This document shows, one piece after another, positions 24,882 through 33,555 of a stretch of 38,674 nt of DNA. Origin of the DNA: an uncultured Acidobacteriia bacterium (GTDB lineage Bacteria; Acidobacteriota; Terriglobia; Bryobacterales; Bryobacteraceae). The stretch's first letter is position 1; each line of letters begins with the position of its first letter. The stretch covers positions 1 through 38,674 of the forward strand of contig CAITIX010000375.1 of the NCBI GenBank assembly GCA_903892565.1. The letters run 5' to 3'. The notes beneath the pieces are model-generated. The model did no database searches, was not told the origin of the DNA, and was given only the letters and a program-made list of their open reading frames with translations. Both the position numbers and the translations under genes were made by a program.

Positions 24882-26156
24882 TTAGCGTACGCCGCGGATG
24901 ACGTCCGTGCCTAAGTACGGACGCAGCGCTTCGGGGACCACAACGCTGCCATCGGCTTGCTGGTAATTTTCGACGATCGCAAGCCACGTGCGTCCCACGG
25001 CGAGGCCGCTGCCGTTCAACGTATGCACAAACTCGGCTTTGCCTTTGCCGGATTTCGCACGGATAGACGCCCGACGGGCTTGGAAGGCCTCGAAGTTCGA
25101 ACAGGATGAGATTTCCTTGTAAGCGTTTTGTCCCGGCAGCCAAACTTCAATGTCGTAGGTCTTCGCGGAGCTCGCGCCCATGTCGCCCGTGCACAAAAGC
25201 ATCGTGCGGTAGGCCAGGCCGAGGCGCTGCAAAATATCTTCGGCGTCGCGCGTGAGGGCTTCCAATTCGTCGTAACTGGTTTCGGGCTTGGCGAATTTCA
25301 CGAGCTCGACTTTTTGGAATTGATGCTGGCGAATGATGCCGCGCACGTCGCGTCCGTAAGATCCCGCTTCGCTGCGGAAGCAGGGAGTGTAGGAGCAATA
25401 CTTCACGGGGAGCGTGTCTAAGTCCAGCGTTTCGTCGCGATGCAGATTCGTCACTGGCACTTCGGCGGTCGGGATCAGATAGTAATCTGTGTTTTCGAGG
25501 TGGAAGAGATCGGCTTCAAATTTGGGCAATTGGCCGGTCCCGTAAAAGCTGTCCTTGTTGGCGATAAACGGCGGCAGCACCTCGGTATAGCCGTGCTGCT
25601 CGGTGTGCACATCCAGCATGAAATTGATGAGCGCGCGCTCGAGCTTGGCACCGAGTCCCATGTAGACGGCAAAACGCGCACCCGTGATTTTCGCCGCGCG
25701 GTCGAAATCTAAAATGCCGAGCTGTGGACCAAGATCCCAGTGCGCTTTTGGTTCGAAAGCAAACGCAGGCGGCGTGCCCCACTTACGGACTTCAACGTTA
25801 TCGTGCTCGCTCTTTCCTGTGGGCACGGATTCATGAGGCGCGTTCGGAACGCCGGCCAGCAGCTTCTTGTATTGATCGTCTAGCTCTGTGGCTTTGGTCT
25901 CGAGCGCCGTGGCGCGCTCGCCCATGTCGCGCACTTTTTGCTGGCGCTCGCTCGTATCCTGCCCGGCCTTCTTCAGCTTGCCGATCTCCATAGACTCGGC
26001 ATTCCGCTCGGCCTTCAATTGCTCCGACTCCGTGAGCGCTGCGCGACGCTCGGCATCCAGTTTGCGATACGCTTCGACGTCGAGCACAAACCCGCGATCT
26101 GCCAAGCGCTTCGCAATCGCGTCCATGTTCTGCCGGAAAAAAGAAAGATCGTACAT
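24882..26156 (-). CDS. serS: Seryl-tRNA synthetase
   Basis: A 424-residue class II aminoacyl-tRNA synthetase that charges tRNA-Ser. The N-terminal arm [22 protein letters not shown] is followed by a long antiparallel coiled coil (about 28-105). The catalytic domain has [17 protein letters not shown], motif 2 as [31 protein letters not shown], and the final [35 protein letters not shown]. The ATG at 26156 gives the proper family start but has no ribosome binding site; a strong hairpin ends about 8 bases upstream. It follows citrate synthase by 63 bp. Confidence 0.97.
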   Translation of the reverse strand: MYDLSFFRQNMDAIAKRLADRGFVLDVEAYRKLDAERRAALTESEQLKAERNAESMEIGKLKKAGQDTSERQQKVRDMGERATALETKATELDDQYKKLLAGVPNAPHESVPTGKSEHDNVEVRKWGTPPAFAFEPKAHWDLGPQLGILDFDRAAKITGARFAVYMGLGAKLERALINFMLDVHTEQHGYTEVLPPFIANKDSFYGTGQLPKFEADLFHLENTDYYLIPTAEVPVTNLHRDETLDLDTLPVKYCSYTPCFRSEAGSYGRDVRGIIRQHQFQKVELVKFAKPETSYDELEALTRDAEDILQRLGLAYRTMLLCTGDMGASSAKTYDIEVWLPGQNAYKEISSCSNFEAFQARRASIRAKSGKGKAEFVHTLNGSGLAVGRTWLAIVENYQQADGSVVVPEALRPYLGTDVIRGVR

Positions 26157-26164
26157 AAAGAACG

Positions 26165-26186
26165 GGGGGACAGTTGCCTGTCCCCC
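26165..26186 (-). promoter_or_regulatory. Hairpin directly upstream of serS
   Basis: GGGGGACAG (26165-26173) and CTGTCCCCC (26178-26186) form a perfect 9-bp stem with a 4-base loop. On the transcribed strand it ends 8 bases before the serS ATG, where a ribosome binding site would be expected. It could end the citrate synthase transcript (a short T-rich stretch follows), control serS translation, or be a dispersed palindromic repeat. Confidence 0.75.
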
Positions 26187-26219
26187 GATGTCTCCTCACT
26201 GCAAAATGTGACGCTGAAA

Positions 26220-27344
26220 CTAGCGGGCCGCGATGGCAACCCACGGCTGGCCCGGCTCGGCGCCCTTGTAATCGGCGCGCGGACGGATCAGACGGTTGTT
26301 GCGATACTGCTCCAACACGTGGGCCGTCCAGCCCGACATGCGGCTCACGGCGAAGATCGGCGTGTAGAGGTCGATCGGAATGCCGAGCGAATAATACGTC
26401 GAGGCCGAGTAGAAATCGACGTTGGCGTTCAGCTTCTTGTTTTCGTTGATGTACTTTTCGATCTGCGTGGAGATCTCGTACAACATCTGGTTGCCGGTGC
26501 TTTCGCCCAGGCTCTTGGCCATGCCCTTCAACGAAGCCGCGCGAGGATCGGTGGTGTGATACACGCGATGGCCGAAGCCCGGAATCTTGATCTTGTTGTC
26601 GAGCTTGTTCTTGATCATCACGAGCGCTTCTTCGCCCGTCTTCACTTCGAGCAGGATCTTGATCACTTCTTCGTTCGCGCCGCCGTGCAGAGGTCCACGC
26701 AGCGCGCCGATGCCGCTGGTGATCGCCGAATAGATGTCCGACAGAGTCGCGGCGGTCACGCGCGCGGCGAACGTGGAGGCGTTCAATTCGTGCTCGGCAT
26801 GCAGCGTGAGCGCGATGTCGAAGGTCTTTTCCATCACGGCGTCCGGCTTCTTGCCCGTGAGCGTGTAGAGGAAGTTGCCCGCGAAGCTCAGGCTGGGATC
26901 TCCCGCCACAACCTTGTTTCCCTTGCGGAGGCGATCAAAGCTCGTGACGATGGTGGCCGTTTGGGCCATCAACTTCACAGCCTTTGTTTCGTTCGCTTCG
27001 ATCGAATTGTCGTTGATCAGCGGATCGTACAGCGCCAGCATGGAAACAGCCGTGCGTAGGACGTGCATCGCGCCCGCATCTTTCGGTACGCCTGCCAGGA
27101 ATGCTTCCACTGGAGCCGGGATCTCGCGATTGGCCACCAGGGCGGCCTTCAGCGCGTCGAGCTCGGCCTGCTTCGGCAAGCGGCCGTTCCACAGTAAGAA
27201 AATGACTTCTTCAAACGTCGCATTGTCCGCGAGCGTTTCAATGCGGTACCCCTGATAGCTCAGGATTCCCGCGTCTCCGTCGATGTAACAAATTCGCGAA
27301 TCTGTCGCGATAATGCCTTCTAAGCCCGCACCCGTAACAGCCAT
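26220..27344 (-). CDS. gltA: Citrate synthase
   Basis: Condenses oxaloacetate and acetyl-CoA in the citric acid cycle. It is 374 residues, the short bacterial form. LTLHAEHELNASTFAAR, GPLHGGANEEV with the substrate His, GFGHRVY with the second His and VDFYSA with the catalytic Asp are all present. The ATG at 27344 is set by an AAGGAG (27349-27354) ribosome binding site; the frame is open further upstream to 27569 but without conserved residues. 2-Methylcitrate synthase (PrpC) is a close alternative that sequence alone does not exclude, but no prp genes are nearby. serS follows. Confidence 0.92.
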   Translation of the reverse strand: MAVTGAGLEGIIATDSRICYIDGDAGILSYQGYRIETLADNATFEEVIFLLWNGRLPKQAELDALKAALVANREIPAPVEAFLAGVPKDAGAMHVLRTAVSMLALYDPLINDNSIEANETKAVKLMAQTATIVTSFDRLRKGNKVVAGDPSLSFAGNFLYTLTGKKPDAVMEKTFDIALTLHAEHELNASTFAARVTAATLSDIYSAITSGIGALRGPLHGGANEEVIKILLEVKTGEEALVMIKNKLDNKIKIPGFGHRVYHTTDPRAASLKGMAKSLGESTGNQMLYEISTQIEKYINENKKLNANVDFYSASTYYSLGIPIDLYTPIFAVSRMSGWTAHVLEQYRNNRLIRPRADYKGAEPGQPWVAIAAR

Positions 27345-27607
27345 GATTCTCCTTCGTCTGATTCCAAAAAATAGTCCGTTTTGAGACCCCGCTTCGCAGT
27401 ACGCGCAAGGTTCTGGAGCGGAAATCACTATTCTAGCATCGGCCGAACGGTTCGGGTTTAGAGCCGGGGAACGGGTCCCTGACAAAAGAAGCCCCGGAAG
27501 GCTGAATCCTACCCCCGCAATGAGCGACGGAAGTAGGAAGTAAAGGCCGGCGAATTCGAGAGCTCGCAATCTCTATCCGGGAGCAGGCGGGAAATGTCTG
27601 CCTGGAC

Positions 27608-28144
27608 CTAGTGAGTCATGCGTTCCAGGTGCCATTCGTCGTCGCCCGGCGTGAACACGATGGCAACGGGCGCATCCTCTTTGAACTGGCCTTTCTGTAT
27701 CCCCATGACGGGCAAGCCGCCCATGAAGCAGTCGTTCGGTATTTTTGCGCGGATCCGCACTTGTGCCGTCTTGAGTCCACGCTCGGGGCCGTCTTTCACA
27801 TCCACCATGCCTGCATAGACCAACAGGAAGTCGCCGCGGATTTGCGTGTAAGGCATGGTGTAACTATGGTCGTCAATCGAGACATCGTCGGTGAATCCAA
27901 GATCACGGCCCGCTTTGTTTAAGCGCGCGATGGAACGTCCGGAACCCTTTTCGGGCGCCTCCCACAGATCTCTGTCCACGCCGCAGGACACCTGTTGCAT
28001 CGTGAGCGTCACTTGGTCGCTATCCAGGTGAACGGGGGCTAGCTCTATAGCGGTGTGCATCCTATCTTCGTCGGTCGTGCCGGTGCACCCGGCACAGACA
28101 AAGCACAGCGCGGTCAATACCATCCATAACGTTCGTTGCATCAT
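27608..28144 (-). CDS. Hypothetical lipoprotein
   Basis: A 178-residue exported protein I do not recognise. Residues 1-19 are a signal peptide (MMQRTLWMVLTALCFVCAG) and Cys20 is the probable lipidated residue. The mature part has three further Cys residues (one in QQVSCGVD, others near NDCFMGG), charged loops and a beta-type pattern, ending WHLERMTH. A second ATG follows the first and could be the start. It is flanked by 263 bp of non-coding DNA before citrate synthase and 69 bp before the aminotransferase stop. Location in the envelope is likely; function is unknown. Confidence 0.75.
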   Translation of the reverse strand: MMQRTLWMVLTALCFVCAGCTGTTDEDRMHTAIELAPVHLDSDQVTLTMQQVSCGVDRDLWEAPEKGSGRSIARLNKAGRDLGFTDDVSIDDHSYTMPYTQIRGDFLLVYAGMVDVKDGPERGLKTAQVRIRAKIPNDCFMGGLPVMGIQKGQFKEDAPVAIVFTPGDDEWHLERMTH

Positions 28145-28213
28145 TGCCTAGCTCCGCGATCGTGGCAGGACATAGCGTCTCCCGCATTATATCGTTTGCT
28201 TGCCATCTAATCT

Positions 28214-29413
28214 TCAGTGCGGATCGTGAAAAACGCCCTCTATATATTCCGAGATCCGTCGAACGCCTTCCCGGAAGACGGACGCTTCCGTCAATAGGCT
28301 GACGACAATATGCGCTTCCGACCCGAAATCGTAAAAAAAGCCCGGCTGAATCAGGACTTCCGTGTCTCGCAGCAGTCCGAGCGCCCAGGCTTCTTCACTG
28401 CGTGTCCGGGGGATTTGAACCACAATGTACCAGCCGCCTTCGCCGCGTAGGATCTGGCATTTTGACGTGGAGCCAAACGTTTCGCGAGCAATCGCCAGAT
28501 TGGTGGCCGTCCTTTGGCGGATTTGGTCGCGAATGATCTGGCCCGCGGATAGTAAGCGATCCAAGCCAAGCTGTACGGGCGTGGAGACGGAAAGAAATGT
28601 GTCCGCAATCCATTCCAACCCCTCGAGCGCCGCGGCATGACCCGGACCATTGGCAACAAGCCACCCGAGCTTCATTTGCGGCAGTCCGGCGATTTTCGAA
28701 AGTCCGCTCATCGCGAATACGGACGCATCGGCCGAATCCGCGAGTGTAGAAACTCGCGTCGGGTCCGGCGCGAACGCGAAATCGGAGAAAACTTCGTCCG
28801 AGAGAACGGAGATATGGCGCGAGCACGCCCATTCGGCAAGGCGAGTCCACTCGTCTTTCTTTAAAAAGGACCCCGTCGGATTGTTGGGATTGACGATCGC
28901 GATGGCGCGCGTTCTCTCGCCTGTGGCTTTTTCCAGCGCGTCGAAATCGATATGCCAAGCTCCGTCGTAGCGCAGCGGGTAAGGCCGCACTGCCACGGAC
29001 TCCATTGCCGCCAAATATTCGAATAAAGGATAAGACGGCTGTGGAACCAGAACCTCGTCGCCCGGATTCGTCAGCAGCTTGAACAAATAGGCGTAGGCTT
29101 CGCTCGTGCTTGCCGTAAGAATGATGTGTGAAGGATCGACGCTGACGCCGCGAGCAGCGTAATAGCCGCTCACCGCTTCGCGCGCCGAGAGCAGTCCGCG
29201 AGGGTCGGGGTCGTAGTGCAAGCATCTGGCATCCGAAAGCGCGCCGAGAATTTCTTCCTTCGGATACGCGAGCCCGGCATGCGTGGGATTCGATTCCGTC
29301 AGGTCCAGTATGGCCGCTTGTGTCGCGCGCTTCTCGCGAAGCAGCGTGGTCAACGGATTCGGCCTGGAATCCCAGTGGAAGCGAGAAGAAAACGTTGGGC
29401 CGGAAGCGCTCAC
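28214..29413 (-). CDS. Pyridoxal phosphate aminotransferase, class I/II
   Basis: A 399-residue fold-type I PLP enzyme. TESNPTHAGLAYP begins the substrate-binding region. LTASTSEAYAYLFKLL and PQPSYPLFEYL are cofactor and substrate loops. AIVNPNNPTGSFL carries the conserved Asn, SDEVFSDFAF the cofactor Asp, and SGLSKIAGLPQMKLGW the Schiff-base lysine. An Arg near the C terminus for the substrate carboxylate is less clear. It could be an aspartate/alanine-type transaminase; the amino acid substrate cannot be fixed. The small gene at 29454-29624 lies 40 bp upstream on the same strand, so they may share a transcript. Confidence 0.88.
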   Translation of the reverse strand: MSASGPTFSSRFHWDSRPNPLTTLLREKRATQAAILDLTESNPTHAGLAYPKEEILGALSDARCLHYDPDPRGLLSAREAVSGYYAARGVSVDPSHIILTASTSEAYAYLFKLLTNPGDEVLVPQPSYPLFEYLAAMESVAVRPYPLRYDGAWHIDFDALEKATGERTRAIAIVNPNNPTGSFLKKDEWTRLAEWACSRHISVLSDEVFSDFAFAPDPTRVSTLADSADASVFAMSGLSKIAGLPQMKLGWLVANGPGHAAALEGLEWIADTFLSVSTPVQLGLDRLLSAGQIIRDQIRQRTATNLAIARETFGSTSKCQILRGEGGWYIVVQIPRTRSEEAWALGLLRDTEVLIQPGFFYDFGSEAHIVVSLLTEASVFREGVRRISEYIEGVFHDPH

Positions 29414-29453
29414 GCCGAATTATCGTACCAGAGCGCCTCCGGTTTTAGGAATA

Positions 29454-29624
29454 TTAGTGCGAATCCCCGTCGTGATCGACGTCACCCGAGCCGGATCGGG
29501 CCGCGTGGCTTAACTGCACCGTATCTTGTGGTGAAGGCGGCTTCGCTGGAGCTGCTGGCGGAGCCGCTTGCTGGGCACCACCTGAATAGGAGTTCACCGA
29601 GGAATTACTTACTGGACTGATCAT
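29454..29624 (-). CDS. Small 56-residue protein with an Asp/His-rich C terminus
   Basis: A short frame starting ATG at 29624 and ending TAA at 29454. A perfect AGGAGGT ribosome binding site (29632-29638) stands 7 bases upstream, stronger than for most genes in the window. The product starts MISPVSNSSVNSYSGG, then is Ala/Pro-rich (20-32), then QDTVQLSHAARSGSG and the acidic tail DVDHDGDSH. DHDGD resembles a small metal-binding loop, but that is speculation. There is no signal peptide or membrane segment. It lies between the truncated gene at 29679 and the aminotransferase, same strand. Function unknown. Confidence 0.72.
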   Translation of the reverse strand: MISPVSNSSVNSYSGGAQQAAPPAAPAKPPSPQDTVQLSHAARSGSGDVDHDGDSH

Positions 29625-29678
29625 TGGTCAGACCTCCTGATTCCCTTATCGTCGGCGATCTGGATATTTTAGAGTTTT

Positions 29679-30113
29679 TTATTGCTGCTGGATGGCCATG
29701 AGGCTCACGTTCGGTTTTTCCCCCGATCCGCCGACTGTCGCGGTCACGGTTCGTCCCCCACTCTCGGCCACCAATATTCCGCTTTCGCCAGCTGCGACGG
29801 ATTGCTTGATGTCGAATCCCGAGGTCTTCAACTGGGGCTGGTAATATTCCAGAACATTTGACGAGCGGTCAGCCGCGTTGAATCCGAAACCGCTTTGCGT
29901 CATGCCATTGACAGTGGAAGTAAGCGAACCTTTGGCCATAGGGCTAGGATAGGCAGGGAGCCAAGAGGACAGCTTCGCGTCTCCACCGGCACGCAACGTT
30001 GCGGTTCCGTCGGCGGACTGCAGATTGACGGCAGCATTGTCGCCTTCGCCGGAGATTTTCTTTGGGCGGCGGCTTTTTTGCTCGCCACGGCGACCTCTTG
30101 TTGAACGAATCAT
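29679..30113 (-). pseudogene. Hypothetical protein, probably 5'-truncated
   Basis: A 144-residue frame. The part from about residue 22 (GEGDNAAVNLQSADGTATLR) to the end looks coding: SSWLPAYPSPMAKGSLTSTVNGMTQSGFGFNAADRSSNVLEYYQPQLKTSGFDI resembles the WIPxYPG plus FYE/KLKxxGF pattern of a hypothetical family common in Acidobacteriota. Members of that family usually have a membrane anchor ahead of it; here the first 20 residues are Arg/Lys-rich with no hydrophobic stretch and no ribosome binding site. The frame begins only 3 bp from the divergent P450 start. A lost 5' end is likely, but a true short form is possible. Confidence 0.55.
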
Positions 30114-30116
30114 ACA

Positions 30117-31490
30117 ATGGATGCAGCGAGCCGCATTATGAGCACTTCGAGCGCTACCGAGAAGCGCCCACCCGGGCCCAAGTCCGCGAACCCTTTGTTT
30201 GGAGTGCTGGGTCCATTCCGTAAAGATCCGCCGACATTCTTATTGCGGAATGCACGGGAATTTGGCGATCTGGTGCATCTGCGATTGGCTCACCAGAACG
30301 CGTATCTGGTCAATCGTCCGGAATGGGTTCGCGACATTCTGGTCACGCACCAGTCGAATTTTCTCAAGAGCCGGGTTCTGGAGCGCGCGAAACGCCTGCT
30401 GGGAGAAGGCTTGCTGACGAGCGAAGGCGAGTTTCACACGCGCCAACGGCGCCTGGTGCAGCCTGCGTTTCATCGCGATCGCATGGCGCACTACGGATCG
30501 CAAATGGTGGAGTGCGCGGTTCAAGCGCGCGAACGATGGAAGCCCGGCGAGCAGATGGATCTTGCAATCGAGATGCCGCGCGTCACGCTCGCCATCGTTG
30601 CGAAGACGTTGTTCAGCGCCGATGTTTCCTCCGAAGCCGACGGCATCGGACACGCCTTGACAGAGATCTTTTCCATGTTCGACACGTTGATGCTGCCGTT
30701 CTCGGACTGGATCCAGCGGCTGCCGCTCCCCATGGTGCGGCGTTTCGAGCGCGCTCGCGATAGCTTGGACAAGGTCGTCTACAGCTTGATCGCGCAACGC
30801 CGTGCCAGTGGTCGCGATGAAGGGGACTTGCTCTCCATGCTGCTGCTCGCGCAAGACGAGGACCGTAGTGTCATGACGGACAAACAGGTTCGCGACGAAG
30901 CGCTCACGTTGATGATCGCGGGGCATGAGACTACTGCGAACGCGTTGCTCTGGAGCTGGTATCTCTTGTCACAGAATCCTGCGGTTGAGGCGAAATTCCA
31001 TGCCGAATTAGATGCCGTGCTCGGCGGACGACTTCCCACGTTCGAGGATGTCCCCAAGCTCAAGTACACAACTGGAGTGTTTGGCGAAGCACTGCGGCTC
31101 TATCCACCCGCCTGGGCGATTGGCCGGCGCGCGAAACAGGATTACCCCATCGGTGGGTACGTCGTAAAGGCCGGCTCGATTCTGATCACGAGCCCTTGGG
31201 TCTCGCATCGCGACCCGCGGTGGTTTTCGGAGCCGGAGAAGTGCGACCCCGAACGCTGGCGACCGGAAGTGGCGGAAAAGCTCCCCAAATTTGCCTACTT
31301 TCCGTTCGGAGGCGGCGCGCGTGTTTGTATCGGCGAACGCTTCGCCTGGGCCGAAGGAGTTCTGGCGCTCGCGACGATTGCTCAGCGTTGGAAATTTAAG
31401 CTCGCGCCCGGGCAGACGGCGGAAACGAAAGCCGTGATCACGCTGCGTCCCAAGGATGGCATGCGAATGATCGCGGGGAGGCGGGCATAG
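30117..31490 (+). CDS. Cytochrome P450
   Basis: A 457-residue soluble P450 monooxygenase. The I-helix oxygen motif AGHETT is at 268-273, ExxR is in GEALRLYPP, and the heme loop FGGGARVCIGE has the cysteine ligand at 404. PPGPKSANPLFGVLGPFRKDPPTFL near the N terminus is a proline-rich start without a membrane anchor. Electron donors are not encoded nearby. The frame starts at 30117, but the ATG at 30138 (MSTSSATEKRPPGPK) is also possible. A membrane protein gene follows by 5 bp and hpnH lies beyond on the other strand; a link to hopanoid or other lipid oxidation is only a thought. The substrate is unknown. Confidence 0.93.
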   Translation: MDAASRIMSTSSATEKRPPGPKSANPLFGVLGPFRKDPPTFLLRNAREFGDLVHLRLAHQNAYLVNRPEWVRDILVTHQSNFLKSRVLERAKRLLGEGLLTSEGEFHTRQRRLVQPAFHRDRMAHYGSQMVECAVQARERWKPGEQMDLAIEMPRVTLAIVAKTLFSADVSSEADGIGHALTEIFSMFDTLMLPFSDWIQRLPLPMVRRFERARDSLDKVVYSLIAQRRASGRDEGDLLSMLLLAQDEDRSVMTDKQVRDEALTLMIAGHETTANALLWSWYLLSQNPAVEAKFHAELDAVLGGRLPTFEDVPKLKYTTGVFGEALRLYPPAWAIGRRAKQDYPIGGYVVKAGSILITSPWVSHRDPRWFSEPEKCDPERWRPEVAEKLPKFAYFPFGGGARVCIGERFAWAEGVLALATIAQRWKFKLAPGQTAETKAVITLRPKDGMRMIAGRRA

Positions 31491-31495
31491 GGGTT

Positions 31496-32035
31496 ATGAG
31501 CGCCGCAGAGGAGATGAATCCAAGCCCGCGCCAGCAAGCAAGAACCGCAGGAGCCAAACGCCCCCGCAGATCGCCTGGATTGGCGAAGCAAATCTTTGCT
31601 GACGTGAAGGATGACATTAAAACGGCTAAGAAGATCCGCTTACATTGGCGGGGAGTGGTGACGGTAATGGTTGGAACGCTACTGATTTGTTTGCTACTCG
31701 ACCATTTTGAAATATTCAACTTAGCTAGGCCTGCAATGACTTGTATCGTGGCGCTCGGATTTATCATTGCTATAAAACGGAACCTGAAGGGCTTTATATG
31801 GTTCTGGGTAACAATGGCAGTCCTCGCGGTTCTTCACGCCATCCTGGTTTCGTTCGTCTCCTGGACGACCGGATGGGTTCCTGCCGTGACTCTTGCAGGA
31901 ATCGCTACGGTCGACCTTTACTTGATGCTCACTATCGTTGATGCCGTTGGCAGAATCGTAGAACAGTCGGCCGTCCCTGGAAGGAGTGGAAAGGAGGACA
32001 GTCCCGGACCGGGCGGTCCGCCGCACATTGCCTAG
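31496..32035 (+). CDS. Hypothetical membrane protein, four helices
   Basis: A 179-residue protein that I do not recognise. A basic, Pro-rich cytoplasmic N terminus (1-50) precedes four predicted transmembrane helices at about 52-69, 79-94, 99-121 and 128-150, then a Gly/Pro-rich tail. It lies 5 bp after the P450 gene and is presumably co-transcribed. Its TAG stop overlaps the hpnH stop codon on the other strand in a shared CTAG, so the two genes converge with no spacer. Confidence 0.7.
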   Translation: MSAAEEMNPSPRQQARTAGAKRPRRSPGLAKQIFADVKDDIKTAKKIRLHWRGVVTVMVGTLLICLLLDHFEIFNLARPAMTCIVALGFIIAIKRNLKGFIWFWVTMAVLAVLHAILVSFVSWTTGWVPAVTLAGIATVDLYLMLTIVDAVGRIVEQSAVPGRSGKEDSPGPGGPPHIA

Positions 32036-33477
32036 TCGAGCGCTTCGGGCACAAGCTCGATGTTGGTTTCGCCTTGCGCCTTCTTCTCGGCGTACTTCTT
32101 GACCCACGCCTCGTAGCTCTTGCCGTCGGCCATGTCGCGTCCAGAGAAGCTAAGCTCGTCGATCTGGGATTGCTCCACGGTCACTTTGCGGCCTTCGTTC
32201 TTCAACATCACGCGGAGTTTCGCCATGCCGGATTTCGGAGATCCTTGCCGATCGAAGACGTAGCCTTCGATTTGATCGCCCGTCTTGAGCTTGATCGTCA
32301 CATCGCCACGATAGTCGAACGCCTGCTCCAACCCGTCAGCGAGTTTTGCGCCGGTCGTCGCTTGCCCTTGCAGTGTTGTCGTTTTGCTGAGTGCATCGAG
32401 ATCGATCTGCACCAGCGGTGAAACGGGCTTTTCCTGCTCGATCATGCGCAGCGCTTCTTCATCGGTATAGGCAGGGAAGAGCATCGATTTGACTGTTGCC
32501 ACGATGCCCGGAATGGTGAACGTGTAGTGCACAGCGGTGGCCTCATAGCCCGAGTGCAGCATGCAATTCGCGCACTTCGAATTGCCGGATTCGTAGCCGT
32601 ACTTGCTCCAGTCGGTGGAATCGAGCAATTCCTGATAGGTGTCCGCGTAGCCATCTTGCTGTAGATAGCAGGGCCTTTGCCAACCGAAAATGCTGTAAGC
32701 GGGCATGCCCCACGGCGTGCATTCGAAAGTGCGTTTGCCCATCAGGAATTCCAGGAACAGCATGGACATGTTGAAGCGCCACTTCGGATCGCGATTCGAG
32801 AGCAGCTTGCGGAACATCGCCTGATTGCGTTCCCGCCCCGTAAAGTGTTGCTGATCGGGAGCCTTGTCGTAGGAATAGCCGGGCGAAAGCATCATGCCCT
32901 CGACGCCCGCGTCCATCATGTCGGTAAAGAACTGCCGCACGGATTTGGAATCCACACCGTCGAATAACGTTGTGTTCGTCGTCACGCGGAAGCCGCGTTT
33001 CACGGCTTCACGAATCGCTCCCAGTGCAATGTCGTAGCCGCCCTCTTTGCAAACGGAGAAGTCGTGGTGATCCTTGTCGCCATCCACGTGCACGGAAAAC
33101 GTCAGGTATTTGCTCGGCGTGAACAGGTGCAGCTTTTCTTTCAAGAGAAGCGCATTCGTGCACATGTACACGTACTTCTTGCGCGCCACGAGGCCTGCAA
33201 TAATCTGATCGATCTGCGGATGCAGCAGGGGTTCGCCGCCCGGAATCGCAACCGTTGGCACGCCCGAATCGTCCACGGCCTTGAAGCACTCCTCCGGCGT
33301 CAGCGTCTGTTTGAGGACGTGCCCGGGGTACTGGATTTTGCCGCATCCGGCGCACGCGAGGTTGCAGCGATAGAGCGGCTCCAGCATGAGGACGAGCGGA
33401 TACTGGCGGCGTCCTTTCAGCTTCTGCTTGACCACATAGCTCGCAACGGTCCACATTTGGGAAACCGGAATAGGCAT
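32032..33477 (-). CDS. hpnH: Hopanoid radical SAM enzyme HpnH with extra C-terminal domain
   Basis: Radical SAM enzyme that adds the adenosyl group to diploptene, giving adenosylhopane for side-chain-extended hopanoids. It is 481 residues; typical HpnH is about 330-390. The cluster motif CNLACAGC gives Cys38, Cys42 and Cys45. The HpnH core continues as PGGEPLLHPQID, TFSVHVDGDKDHHD and MMLSPGYSYDKAPDQQHF, with later cysteines in ECTPWGMPAYSIFGWQRPCYL and CANCMLHSGYE. From about residue 373 a separate domain reads LEQAFDYRGDVTIKLKTGD, then EGYVFDRQ, VTVEQSQIDELSFSGRD and SYEAWVKKYAEKK, like an LSM-type beta fold with a helix. The ATG at 33477 is chosen since MPIPVSQMW is the family start. Confidence 0.9.
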   Translation of the reverse strand: MPIPVSQMWTVASYVVKQKLKGRRQYPLVLMLEPLYRCNLACAGCGKIQYPGHVLKQTLTPEECFKAVDDSGVPTVAIPGGEPLLHPQIDQIIAGLVARKKYVYMCTNALLLKEKLHLFTPSKYLTFSVHVDGDKDHHDFSVCKEGGYDIALGAIREAVKRGFRVTTNTTLFDGVDSKSVRQFFTDMMDAGVEGMMLSPGYSYDKAPDQQHFTGRERNQAMFRKLLSNRDPKWRFNMSMLFLEFLMGKRTFECTPWGMPAYSIFGWQRPCYLQQDGYADTYQELLDSTDWSKYGYESGNSKCANCMLHSGYEATAVHYTFTIPGIVATVKSMLFPAYTDEEALRMIEQEKPVSPLVQIDLDALSKTTTLQGQATTGAKLADGLEQAFDYRGDVTIKLKTGDQIEGYVFDRQGSPKSGMAKLRVMLKNEGRKVTVEQSQIDELSFSGRDMADGKSYEAWVKKYAEKKAQGETNIELVPEALD

Positions 33478-33484
33478 GTCTTTT

Positions 33485-33513
33485 AGATTACACGACTCCG
33501 GGACACGAATGCG
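33485..33513 (-). promoter_or_regulatory. Candidate hpnH promoter, near leaderless
   Basis: On the minus strand TGTAATCT gives an extended -10 (TAATCT at 33490-33485) whose end is only 7 bases from the hpnH ATG at 33477. Transcription would then start almost at the ATG. A poorly matching -35 would lie around 33508-33513, inside the palindrome at 33506-33525. Confidence 0.4.
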
Positions 33514-33525
33514 AACTCGCATTCG
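33506..33525. promoter_or_regulatory. 20-bp perfect palindrome, candidate TetR operator
   Basis: CGAATGCGA (33506-33514) and TCGCATTCG (33517-33525) are perfect inverted repeats around two bases, in the 78-bp gap between the divergent hpnH and TetR genes. Size, symmetry and position are those of TetR-family operators. I noticed no second copy in the window. Confidence 0.75.
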
Positions 33526-33555
33526 CGTTTCATTCCCTGTCACACTAGAAGAAAC

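Noticed and set aside
26157-26219. Possible T-box leader before serS
   Set aside because: Only 63 bases are available and no T-box sequence is present; a simple hairpin is what is seen.
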